DNA of 21,668 nucleotides from Brachyspira catarrhinii (lineage in GTDB: Bacteria; Spirochaetota; Brachyspiria; Brachyspirales; Brachyspiraceae), in assembly GCF_005518285.1 (NCBI RefSeq), contig NZ_SJDU01000002.1, positions 1 to 21,668 of the forward strand, written 5' to 3'. Positions 14,745 to 21,668 of this stretch are shown here, piece after piece. A program made the position numbers and the translations under genes. The notes beneath the pieces were generated by a model. It saw nothing but the letters and a program-made list of their open reading frames with translations, was not told where the DNA came from and did not search any database. Positions within the stretch are counted from its first letter, which is position 1. Every line of letters begins with the position of its first letter.

Positions 14745-14778
14745 AAAAATTAAAAGTGCCGTTGACAAGGCAAAGGAA
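14745..14778 (+). repeat. Island leader cassette, copy 3
   Basis: AAAAAATTAAAA, then GCC-N8-GGC (14758-14771) and AAAGGAA, 5 bases before ATG 14784. Here the cassette also forms a frame starting at GTG 14756 that reads VPLTRQRK and stops at a TAA just before the ATG. Confidence 0.75.
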
Positions 14779-14783
14779 ATAAA

Positions 14784-15800
14784 ATGTCTAATTACTACAT
14801 ACATAGAATATCTTATCATAAAAATAATGTAGATATAGCTTCTCCATTATTAAAAGACGGAAATTATTTATCTATAGTAGGATATGCAAATCTTTATGGC
14901 GATAAGTTATACGATATAGTCGCCAAAAAAGACAAAAGCGCTTTTAAAAAATATTTAAAAGAAAATAAATCTAAAAAAAGCGCTCAGAATCTTTGGAGAT
15001 TTCTAAACTTCAAAAAAGACGATTTAATAATAGTTCCAAGTCCTAAAAAATTCTCCGTTTATAAAATTGTTGGAGATAAATTTGTAGGAAACGAAGATAA
15101 AGAATTATTGGAAACATTAGAAGAACTAAAATTAAAGAATCGTGAAGAAAACGGAAAATATATATTGGGTTATTTTTGGAAAGTTGAACCCGTAGCCGTA
15201 AATATAAGCAGAAGCAAATATGCGGAGGCTGTGCTTACAAGAAGGATGCGTTTCTGGGGAACTAATATAAATTGCAATAAAATAAAAGATTTGATAGATA
15301 GCTCAATAAAAAGGTTTAAAGAAAATAAACCTATAGATTTATTTTCCGATATACTCGATAAATGCCGAGATAATATTTTGGAATTGGTTAAAGAAAAATT
15401 AAATGATTTAAAATTTGAAGAATTAATACAATTATATTTCAAACAATGCGGTGCAAATAAGGTGAAAATTTTACCAAAAAATGACAAGAAAAAGGGAGAT
15501 TGCGATGTGGAAGCGGTATTCGAGCCTATAAAAACCGTTATACATGTTCAAGCTAAATTTTACAAGGGAGTCGCTGGAAAATGGGCTGTAGAACAGATTA
15601 GCGATTTTATAGAATTTATTGAAAACAAGCTAAAAAATGATGAATATATTCGTATCGGTTGGGTAGTATCCACATGTGATGATTTTTCCGATAAAGCGAA
15701 AAAATTAGCAGATGAAAATAATATATTATTGATAAACGGCGAAACTTTTGCCGAAATGCTTATTCGTTCGGGAATTCATACTATAGATAAAAATCTATAA
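14784..15800 (+). CDS. Mrr-like (type IV) restriction endonuclease
   Basis: The C-terminal 130 residues are an Mrr-type PD-(D/E)xK nuclease. They contain the helix LKFEELIQLYFKQCGANKV (209-227) with E212/E213, D239 and D241 in KKKGDCDVEAVF, and the Mrr-characteristic Q256-A-K258 in VIHVQAKFYKG. The sequence then continues to IGWVVSTCDDFSDKAKKLAD and ILLINGETFAEMLI. The N-terminal half (1-150), with LIIVPSPKKFSVYKIVGDKF, may form a target-reading domain but matches nothing I can name. Mrr enzymes cut modified DNA, so no partner methylase is needed and none is adjacent. It has its own promoter (14698-14726) and is followed by a strong terminator. The reading is sound for the nuclease domain and open for specificity. 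Confidence 0.82.
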   Translation: MSNYYIHRISYHKNNVDIASPLLKDGNYLSIVGYANLYGDKLYDIVAKKDKSAFKKYLKENKSKKSAQNLWRFLNFKKDDLIIVPSPKKFSVYKIVGDKFVGNEDKELLETLEELKLKNREENGKYILGYFWKVEPVAVNISRSKYAEAVLTRRMRFWGTNINCNKIKDLIDSSIKRFKENKPIDLFSDILDKCRDNILELVKEKLNDLKFEELIQLYFKQCGANKVKILPKNDKKKGDCDVEAVFEPIKTVIHVQAKFYKGVAGKWAVEQISDFIEFIENKLKNDEYIRIGWVVSTCDDFSDKAKKLADENNILLINGETFAEMLIRSGIHTIDKNL

Positions 15801-15827
15801 TTTTTAAGAATAATAAGATAATTTCAT

Positions 15828-15869
15828 ATAAAATTGCGTTGTATATAGATAATTATGACGCAATTTTAT
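15828..15869 (+). terminator. Hairpin terminator after the Mrr-like gene
   Basis: A perfect 12-bp stem: ATAAAATTGCGT (15828-15839) pairs with ACGCAATTTTAT (15858-15869) around an 18-base loop. The 3' arm itself ends in a T-rich stretch (ATTTTATTTTA). It lies 28 bases after the stop codon and before the next promoter module. Confidence 0.75.
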
Positions 15870-15884
15870 TTTACTAAAAAAACA

Positions 15885-15919
15885 AGTATCGGTGTGTGAT
15901 ACTGGTTGTATGTTATAAT
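15885..15919 (+). promoter_or_regulatory. Palindrome plus extended -10 promoter module, copy 2
   Basis: AGTATC (15885-15890), 7 bases, GATACT (15898-15903), 10 bases, TATAAT (15914-15919) with TG-T before it. Arms, spacer lengths and the flank GTTGTATGTTATAATAT match the module at 13521-13555, while the 7-base centre differs (ggtgtgt against actgtat). It drives the leucine-rich-repeat gene. Confidence 0.7.
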
Positions 15920-15959
15920 ATATATATAAATAATTTTATTAAACAAAGGAGAAAATAAA

Positions 15960-16724
15960 ATGGAAAACAATTTAACCGATAAGGACATTGAAGTTTTAAA
16001 CAAATGGGCGGAAAAATATGATATTGACGAATTAAAAATTAAAGATAAAGAAAAAATTTTTAATCTTAAAAGACTTTCTATAGCAGATTATCGTAATAAA
16101 ATAAAATATATTACAACTGAAATCTTTAAACTTACGAATCTTGAAGAACTTTCTATTTATTGCGTAAGTTTAAGAAAATTACAAAAAGGGATAGGAAATC
16201 TAACTAATCTTAAGGAACTTTCTATAAGTAGCGAGGACTTAATGGAATTGCCTAAAGAGATAGGAAATTTAACTAATCTTAAAGAACTTTTTATTCGTTG
16301 CAAAAGTTTAAGAAAATTGCCAAAAGAAATAAATAATCTAATTAATCTTAAAGATATTTATATTAATAGTTATAATTTGAAAGAATTGCCAAAAGAAATA
16401 TTTAATTTAATTAAGATTAAAAAACTTTATATTGATTGCAAAAGTTTAAGAAAATTACCAGAAGATATAAAAAATTTGATTAATCTTAAAAGGCTTAAAA
16501 TAAGTTGTTATGATTTAGAATTAACAGAGGAAATAGGAAATATAATTAACCTTGAAGCGCTTTATATTAGAACAGATAATTTAGAAACTCTTCCAAGTGA
16601 AATTGGAAATCTAACTAATCTTGAAAGTCTTGATATTGAATGCGAGAATTTAAAGGAATTGCCTAAAGAAATATATAATCTGATTAATCTTAAAGCGCTT
16701 GAAATTATATGCGAGAATTTATAA
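15960..16724 (+). CDS. Leucine-rich-repeat protein, interrupted by a premature stop
   Basis: After a short N-terminal region (about 50 residues) the protein is made of 22-24-residue leucine-rich repeats of the form LTNLKELxIxxxxLxxLPKEIGN. Nine are visible before TAA 16722-16724. The same frame continues past the stop for two more repeats and ends at TGA 16857-16859. One base change (AAA to TAA in the ENL-K-SFP context) would explain the break. No signal peptide is seen, so it is probably cytosolic. AAAGGAG precedes ATG 15960. Such repeats bind other proteins; no partner is evident. A truncated product could still fold, because repeats are modular. Confidence 0.8.
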   Translation: MENNLTDKDIEVLNKWAEKYDIDELKIKDKEKIFNLKRLSIADYRNKIKYITTEIFKLTNLEELSIYCVSLRKLQKGIGNLTNLKELSISSEDLMELPKEIGNLTNLKELFIRCKSLRKLPKEINNLINLKDIYINSYNLKELPKEIFNLIKIKKLYIDCKSLRKLPEDIKNLINLKRLKISCYDLELTEEIGNIINLEALYIRTDNLETLPSEIGNLTNLESLDIECENLKELPKEIYNLINLKALEIICENL

Positions 16725-16859
16725 AGTTTTCCAGACGGAATTGAAAAGCTAACTAATTTAGAAATGCTTATTATTGAAAATTGTAATATAAAAAAATTAC
16801 CAATGGAAGAAATAGGAAAATTAACTAAACTTAAACGACTTTGTTATGATAATTTATGA
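16725..16859 (+). pseudogene. Leucine-rich-repeat gene, 3' part after the premature stop
   Basis: In the same frame as 15960-16721, this segment reads SFPDGIEKLTNLEMLIIENC and continues through a last repeat to RLCYDNL and TGA. It has no start codon or ribosome site of its own. It is intact coding sequence stranded by a single stop codon, which suggests recent inactivation or a strain-specific change. Confidence 0.75.
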
Positions 16860-16865
16860 TAATTA

Positions 16866-16894
16866 TTGATAAATAATTAATAATATGTTACAAT
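16866..16894 (+). promoter_or_regulatory. Promoter of the DUF262 gene pair
   Basis: TTGATA (16866-16871), 17-base spacer, TACAAT (16889-16894) with an extended TG-T. The predicted start is about 16901, some 23 bases before ATG 16924. The AGGG site lies between. Confidence 0.6.
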
Positions 16895-16923
16895 AATAAA
16901 GATTTTAGATTAGGGTTTAATAT

Positions 16924-18249
16924 ATGTTTAATGAAACAGAAACAAAAATAATATCAATAAAAGAATTATTAGAAATTCAAAATTTGCAAATTCCAAATTA
17001 TCAGCGTCCTTATAAATGGAAATCAAAAAATGTTAATCAACTTATTGACGATATTTTATTTCACAAGGATAAACAAGGCTATCGTTTAGGAACTCTTGTT
17101 CTACATGACGATAAAGAGAATTTAAATATAGTCGATGGGCAACAGCGAGTAATTACTATTTTTTTATTAGCTCATGGATTGAATAGCCATAAATTAAATG
17201 ATAGTAATAAAATTAATTTTTCTAATCTATGTTTGTATAATAATATAATTTCTCAAAATAATATTAAATCCAATTATGGTATAATAGAAAGACGAATAGA
17301 AGAATTTGATAATTCTAATATTGAGTTTTTTCTTAATAAATGTCAGTTAGTAAAAGTAGTTATTGATGATGAGCAAGAGGCTTTTCAATTTTTTGATTCT
17401 CAAAATGCGAGAGGTAAAGAACTTGAACCTCATGATTTGCTTAAAGCTTTTCATTTGAGAGACATGAATAATTTTTCAACTGAAACGGAAAGAATTAAAG
17501 TAGTGAAAGAATGGGAAAGTTTGGGAAGCAAAGAATTAAGAGATTTATTTGGTAAGTATTTGTTTAAAATAAGAAATTGGAGCAAGGGAAATGTGGCATA
17601 TTATTTTACTAAAAACAATATAGATATTTTTAAGGGAGTCAATTTAGAAACTCAAAATTACCCTTTTATGAAACAATTACAAATTAATAATTATTATGTT
17701 GATAAGCAAAATGAAGCGGAAAGAGTTAATAATTTCTATTTTGATTATCCTTTTCAGATTGACCAAATAATTATTAATGGTAAACGATTTTTTGAAATGA
17801 TTATTCATTATAATAATTTAAAAAAATATGTTGAAAATAGTGAAAATAATGGTATTAAAAAAGATATTGAATGCAATATTTTAGATACGCTTGATACATA
17901 TGAAGGACGTAACAGGATAGGCGATAAGTATGTTCTTGATTTATTTAATTGCGCTTTAATTTATTATATTGATAAATTTGGTAAAATCGATTTAGACAAA
18001 GCTATTAAGAAGTTATTTATTTGGGCATATACTTTGCGTTTACGACAATATTCGGTAAAATTAGCTTCCGTTGATAAATATGCTATAGGCGAACATGAAT
18101 ATGCAAAAGAATCTATTTTTCAAAAACTATATTACGCTATTAATCATAATGAGATATTAAATTTAAATTTAGAATCAATTAAAGAAATTAATGCTACGAA
18201 AGTTGATAAGCTTTTAGATTTATTTAAGGAGTTAAAATACTATGAATAG
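16924..18249 (+). CDS. DUF262 (GmrSD N-terminal-domain) protein
   Basis: The 441 residues contain the DUF262 landmarks: IPNYQRPYKW (23-32), DGQQRVIT (71-78) and FDSQNARGKELEPHDLLKAF (157-176). In characterised GmrSD and related type IV systems this domain binds and hydrolyses nucleotides and controls DNA cutting. The C-terminal half is helical and lacks the DUF1524 nuclease motif, so this subunit is not expected to cut DNA alone. Its last 8 bases overlap the next gene, a second DUF262 protein that does carry the nuclease, so the two are probably made together as a complex. Start ATG 16924 follows an AGGG site. Confidence 0.85.
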   Translation: MFNETETKIISIKELLEIQNLQIPNYQRPYKWKSKNVNQLIDDILFHKDKQGYRLGTLVLHDDKENLNIVDGQQRVITIFLLAHGLNSHKLNDSNKINFSNLCLYNNIISQNNIKSNYGIIERRIEEFDNSNIEFFLNKCQLVKVVIDDEQEAFQFFDSQNARGKELEPHDLLKAFHLRDMNNFSTETERIKVVKEWESLGSKELRDLFGKYLFKIRNWSKGNVAYYFTKNNIDIFKGVNLETQNYPFMKQLQINNYYVDKQNEAERVNNFYFDYPFQIDQIIINGKRFFEMIIHYNNLKKYVENSENNGIKKDIECNILDTLDTYEGRNRIGDKYVLDLFNCALIYYIDKFGKIDLDKAIKKLFIWAYTLRLRQYSVKLASVDKYAIGEHEYAKESIFQKLYYAINHNEILNLNLESIKEINATKVDKLLDLFKELKYYE

Positions 18250-20158
18250 AGATAAAGAATTGCAATTATACAATATTAAAGAATTATTAAATAATGAATA
18301 TGTTATTCCTATTTACCAGCGTAACTTTGCTTGGAGCGAAGGAGAGATTAGACAATTAATTTTAGATATAGCTGACGCTAGTGAAAATACTGATAACTAT
18401 TATATAGGAACTTTAATTACTTACGATAGAGGCAATAATTTATTTGAGATAATAGACGGGCAACAACGATTAACTACTTTATCTATTTTATTAAACCTTA
18501 TAAAAAATAGGTATGAAAAATATATTCCTGAATTATATAAACTTAAATCCTATAATCTAAATTTAACTTTTGATAGTCGTAAAAATTCTACATATACTTT
18601 GAAAGTGCTTTATGATAAAAATGAAAACGATATAGAAAAATATATAAGCGAAAATCAAAATTCCATTACCGAAGGATACATGATTTGTGAAAAAGTATTA
18701 ACTGAAGTATTAAAAGAAAAATTTAAAAATAATGAGGCTAAATTTTTTGAATATTTATTTAATAATGTAAATATACTACAGGTTAGAGTATTGGAAGATA
18801 CGGATTTAAATCATTATTTTGAAATAATGAATAGCAGAGGCGAGCAATTAGAGATGCATGAAATTCTTAAAGCTCGTTTATTAGAAAAACTTGACGATAA
18901 AAATGATAAAGATAGTGAAAATAATAAATTTATATTTAATTTAATTTGGGAAGCTTGCAGTAATATGGGACGTTATATTCAATTTGGTTTTGAAAGTAAA
19001 CTGCGAAATTATATTTTTAAAAGCGATTGGAATAGCTTGATAAATGAAGATAAAATATATAAAATAAATAAAGTTCAAGGTGACAATATAATTAATAAAT
19101 CGATTTTAGATATTCTTAAAGAAAAATCAGAAATATTTAATGGCGAAGATAAAGAAGATTATGAGGAACAGGAACGATTTAATAGTATTATAAATTTTCC
19201 AAATTTCTTACTACATGTTTTAAAAATTCAAGAATCAAAAAATATACATTCAGACGAAGAATTAGATAAAAAAATACCTTTAGACGATAAAAGATTATTA
19301 GATACATTTAATAATTTTCTAAATAATAAAAATATAAATGTAAAGGAATTTGTTAAATCTTTTGGTTATAATTTATTAAAAATAAAATTCCTATTCGATA
19401 AATATATTATTAAAAGAGAATTTGAAGATGAAAGTAATGATTGGAGTTTACAACAATTAAAATTATATAAAGATAAAGATGGTAAACAAAGACCAAACTA
19501 TATAAACAGTTTTGAAAATAATGAAGATAATAACAGAAAAATATTAATGCTTTTATCTATGTTTCATACTTCTTATCCATCATTAATATATAAAAATTGG
19601 CTAAATGATGTTCTAAAATATCTATATAGTCAAAAAAATATAAATGCGGAAAATTATAAAAATAAACTTAAAAAGTTAGCAAAAGAAAGATATAATAATA
19701 TAATAAGTGATAGCGGCATTTCTATATTAGATACTGGCACAAGCGTTCCTCACTTTATTTTTAACTATCTTGATTATTTATTATGGGAAGATGACCATTA
19801 TAAGATATATATAGATAGTAAAAATAATAATATATTTCAAAAAATAAAAAATTTTAAATTTTCTTTTAGAAGTTCCGTTGAACATTATTACCCACAACAT
19901 CCTATAATAGGTAAGCCATTATGTAATAATATAGATGAAAACAAAAGAATATTAAATAAGTTTGGTAATCTATGTTTAATTAGTAGAAGTAAAAATTCTA
20001 AATTAAGTAATAATACTCCAACTGCTAAAAAAGATTATTACATTAATAATGATATTGATAGTGTTAAACAAGCTATTATGATGTCATATGATAATTGGGA
20101 CATTAAAGAAATAGAAAAACATGGCAATGAAATGAAAAATTTACTCGATTCACAATGA
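18242..20158 (+). CDS. DUF262-DUF1524 GmrSD-like type IV restriction enzyme
   Basis: This 638-residue protein has an N-terminal DUF262 with IPIYQRNFAW (22-31), DGQQRLTTL (72-80) and FEIMNSRGEQLEMHEILKAR (193-212). A long helical middle follows. The C-terminal DUF1524 His-Me-finger nuclease has VEHYYPQHP (547-555) and FGNLCLISRSKNSKLSN (574-590). GmrSD enzymes of this layout restrict phage DNA with glucosylated hydroxymethylcytosine; the target here is not known. AAGGAG (18226-18231) precedes ATG 18242, inside the first DUF262 gene. The gene has its own nucleotide-binding domain and is paired with another, an arrangement richer than the single-chain enzymes. It converges on guaB with only 33 bases between and no obvious terminator. 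Confidence 0.88.
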   Translation: MNRDKELQLYNIKELLNNEYVIPIYQRNFAWSEGEIRQLILDIADASENTDNYYIGTLITYDRGNNLFEIIDGQQRLTTLSILLNLIKNRYEKYIPELYKLKSYNLNLTFDSRKNSTYTLKVLYDKNENDIEKYISENQNSITEGYMICEKVLTEVLKEKFKNNEAKFFEYLFNNVNILQVRVLEDTDLNHYFEIMNSRGEQLEMHEILKARLLEKLDDKNDKDSENNKFIFNLIWEACSNMGRYIQFGFESKLRNYIFKSDWNSLINEDKIYKINKVQGDNIINKSILDILKEKSEIFNGEDKEDYEEQERFNSIINFPNFLLHVLKIQESKNIHSDEELDKKIPLDDKRLLDTFNNFLNNKNINVKEFVKSFGYNLLKIKFLFDKYIIKREFEDESNDWSLQQLKLYKDKDGKQRPNYINSFENNEDNNRKILMLLSMFHTSYPSLIYKNWLNDVLKYLYSQKNINAENYKNKLKKLAKERYNNIISDSGISILDTGTSVPHFIFNYLDYLLWEDDHYKIYIDSKNNNIFQKIKNFKFSFRSSVEHYYPQHPIIGKPLCNNIDENKRILNKFGNLCLISRSKNSKLSNNTPTAKKDYYINNDIDSVKQAIMMSYDNWDIKEIEKHGNEMKNLLDSQ

Positions 20159-20191
20159 ATAAATATAATTATTATATTATAAAAAACTTAA

Positions 20192-21313
20192 TCAATAATT
20201 AGGCGCTTTGGATGTTATCTTTACATCATGCACATGACTTTCCGCCAAACCTTGATTGGTTATTTTTACAAATTCGGCTTTTTCTTGAAGTTCGCCTATA
20301 TTTTTAGCGCCAACATAACCCATTCCCGCCCGAACTCCGCCTATTATTTGATAAATAACATCCGCGACATGTCCTTTATATTCCGTGACGCCTTCTATTC
20401 CTTCGGGAACGAATTTTGATTTATTAATAACTTCGCTTTGAAAATATCTGTCTTTGCTTCCTTGAATCATTGCTCCAACCGAACCCATTCCTCTATAAGG
20501 TTTATATTTTTTTCCATCAATTATTATCACATCGCCAGGGGCTTCGTAAGTGGAAGAAAAAAGTCCTCCCGCCATAATCGCGTCCGCTCCGATTGCGAAA
20601 GCTTTCACTATATCGCCCGAATATTTTATTCCGCCGTCCGCTATTGAGCCGACATTATTTTTTTTAGCGATTTGAGAAGCGTCCGATATCGCAGTAAGTT
20701 GAGGAACTCCGATTCCCGCTATTATCCGAGTTGTGCATATAGAACCCGCTCCGATTCCTATTTTTATCGCGTCAACTCCAGCGTCTATTAAGGCTTTAGC
20801 TCCATCCGAAGTTGCGATATTTCCAGCTATTACATCGATATTAGAATACAAATCTTTTATTTCTTTTATAGCTTTCAAAACATTTTGAGAATGTCCATGA
20901 GCCGTGTCTATCACTATTATATCCGCTCCAGCTTCGATAAGTTTTTCGATTCTTTTATATCTGTCGTCCGAAATTCCTATCGCCGCCGCAACCAATAATT
21001 TTCCGTTTTTATCTACGCTTGATAAATTTTTATTTTCTATTTCGTTAAAACTCTTTACCAATTCCACTTCTTTAGCCTGCGCTTCAAACAACATATTTTT
21101 ATGGATTACTCCAAGTCCGCCGCATAAAGCCATAGCGATTGCCATTTTATGTTCGGTTATCGTATCCATTGGAGAGCTGATTAAAGGAATTTTTAAAGTT
21201 ATTCTTTTAGTTAATTTTCTTTCCAAATTCACATCTTTAGGCAAAATATCCGATTCTTTCGGAACTAATAAAACATCGTCAAAAGTAAGCGCTTCTCTGA
21301 TTTTTATAGACAT
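20192..21313 (-). CDS. guaB: IMP dehydrogenase lacking CBS domains
   Basis: GuaB oxidises IMP to XMP with NAD+, the committed step to GMP. The barrel is complete: [10 protein letters not shown] at the start, SSPMDT, catalytic C193 in [11 protein letters not shown], and the flap YRGMGS (273-278). At 373 residues it is over 100 shorter than usual: between HKNM (71-74) and KLLVAAAIG (105-113) only a short linker replaces the paired CBS regulatory domains. This is a clean in-frame absence, as in a few other spirochaete and parasite enzymes, so it should be active but lack CBS-mediated nucleotide control. AAGGA precedes ATG 21313. A weak promoter (TTGAAA/TAAATT, 21360-21388) lies upstream. Confidence 0.96.
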   Translation of the reverse strand: MSIKIREALTFDDVLLVPKESDILPKDVNLERKLTKRITLKIPLISSPMDTITEHKMAIAMALCGGLGVIHKNMLFEAQAKEVELVKSFNEIENKNLSSVDKNGKLLVAAAIGISDDRYKRIEKLIEAGADIIVIDTAHGHSQNVLKAIKEIKDLYSNIDVIAGNIATSDGAKALIDAGVDAIKIGIGAGSICTTRIIAGIGVPQLTAISDASQIAKKNNVGSIADGGIKYSGDIVKAFAIGADAIMAGGLFSSTYEAPGDVIIIDGKKYKPYRGMGSVGAMIQGSKDRYFQSEVINKSKFVPEGIEGVTEYKGHVADVIYQIIGGVRAGMGYVGAKNIGELQEKAEFVKITNQGLAESHVHDVKITSKAPNY

Positions 21314-21336
21314 AATATATCCTTTGTAATATATAG

Positions 21337-21352
21337 TAACAATTAATTGTTA
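21337..21352. promoter_or_regulatory. 16-bp perfect palindrome upstream of guaB
   Basis: TAACAATTAATTGTTA is its own reverse complement. It lies 24 bases before the guaB ATG, just downstream of the weak candidate promoter, where a repressor would block transcription. All but two of the bases are A or T, so significance is moderate. Confidence 0.4.
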
Positions 21353-21460
21353 GTTAGATAATTTACAATAAAAAAAGTTTTATTTCAATATTTTATTTAA
21401 ATATTTTCCATAATTTTTTATCATAACAACATATTGTGGAATGTAGTTATTATATATAGC

Positions 21461-21488
21461 TTGAAAATTTTGTAAAATATTTTATATT
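21461..21488 (+). promoter_or_regulatory. Candidate promoter of the sigma factor gene
   Basis: TTGAAA (21461-21466), 16-base spacer, TATATT (21483-21488). The start would be about 21495, 30 bases before the TTG start codon. The surrounding DNA is very AT-rich, so other -10 choices exist. Confidence 0.45.
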
Positions 21489-21524
21489 ATATACAGATTA
21501 TATTTATTAATTTGGGTAAAATAA

Positions 21525-21668
21525 TTGTATAAAAAATATATTAATAACAGTAATGAAGGATATAATAGTCCCGTAGGCATATATTTGAATCAAATAGGAG
21601 AGATTCGTAGACTTTCAAAAGAAGAAGAGTTGGATTTATGGCAGAGGCTTGAAGCATGCAGAGAGGAA
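21525..21668 (+). CDS. Sigma-70 family RNA polymerase sigma factor, N-terminal part (runs off the window)
   Basis: Forty-eight codons are present, reading from TTG 21525. The segment SPVGIYLNQIGEIRRLSKEE, followed by ELDLWQRLEACREE, matches sigma-70 region 1.2 (DPVRMYLREIG...L...EE..L..R.E.G). Only about 14 residues precede it, so the long region 1.1 of a full RpoD is absent. This favours an alternative, RpoS-like sigma factor over the primary one. A stop codon lies directly before the TTG, so no upstream start in frame is possible. GGG (21514-21516) is the only ribosome-site-like sequence. It is divergent from guaB. Confidence 0.85.
   Translation, partial: MYKKYINNSNEGYNSPVGIYLNQIGEIRRLSKEEELDLWQRLEACREE

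Noticed and set aside
14756..14782. GTG-initiated VPLTRQRK leader peptide before the Mrr-like gene
   Set aside because: It comes from the shared cassette; copy 1 lacks a start codon (ACG), so conserved translation of this peptide is not supported.
20904..21329. Plus-strand 141-codon frame opposite guaB
   Set aside because: It is a shadow of guaB on the other strand, with no start signals and no recognisable domain.

Overview
The window is low-GC chromosomal DNA, very probably from a Brachyspira-like spirochaete. The base composition, the AAGGAG ribosome sites, the CBS-less GuaB and the style of the small Cys-pair protein and leucine-rich-repeat protein all fit. The genus is an inference, not a database result.

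Layout. 1-1032 (minus): the start of rpe and all of rnc, overlapping by 4 bases. 1186-5872 (minus): a restriction-modification block. It holds a 1197-residue type IIG-like enzyme (PD-ExK nuclease plus NPPY methylase), a degraded copy of that enzyme's C-terminus, a 216-residue type II-like endonuclease, and a degraded copy of the C-terminus of its partner methyltransferase. 5853-6833: that methyltransferase, 24 bases after guaA. 6858-13150 (minus): housekeeping genes guaA, galT, a lone receiver-domain protein, proC, a PaaI-type thioesterase, and a NagB-NagA fusion whose NagB half has lost most of its catalytic residues. 13151-13602: intergenic DNA with divergent promoters and a GTCAC pentanucleotide array. 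13603-20158 (plus): an accessory island with a 37-residue Cys-pair protein, a glycosylase-like protein split by a frame change, an Mrr-like nuclease, a leucine-rich-repeat gene interrupted by a stop, and an overlapping pair of DUF262 (GmrSD-type) genes, the second carrying the DUF1524 nuclease. 20192-21313 (minus): guaB without CBS domains. 21525-end (plus): the start of a sigma-70 family gene, divergent from guaB.

How it fits together. Conserved genes (rpe-rnc, guaA, galT, proC, nagBA, guaB, sigma) are interrupted by two defence-type insertions. The left one is an ordinary restriction-modification cluster with scars (duplicated gene ends, a 19-bp direct repeat) showing that its parts arrived by insertion or recombination. 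The right one has the look of a type IV (modified-DNA) defence island: a uracil-DNA-glycosylase-like protein, an Mrr-like nuclease and a GmrSD-like pair. Island genes share regulatory cassettes. Three carry the same A-rich leader ending in GCC-N8-GGC plus the ribosome site. Two carry the same palindrome plus extended -10 promoter. Two have inverted repeats bracketing a -10-like sequence. A perfect A AAA AAC slippery heptamer lies exactly where the split gene changes frame.
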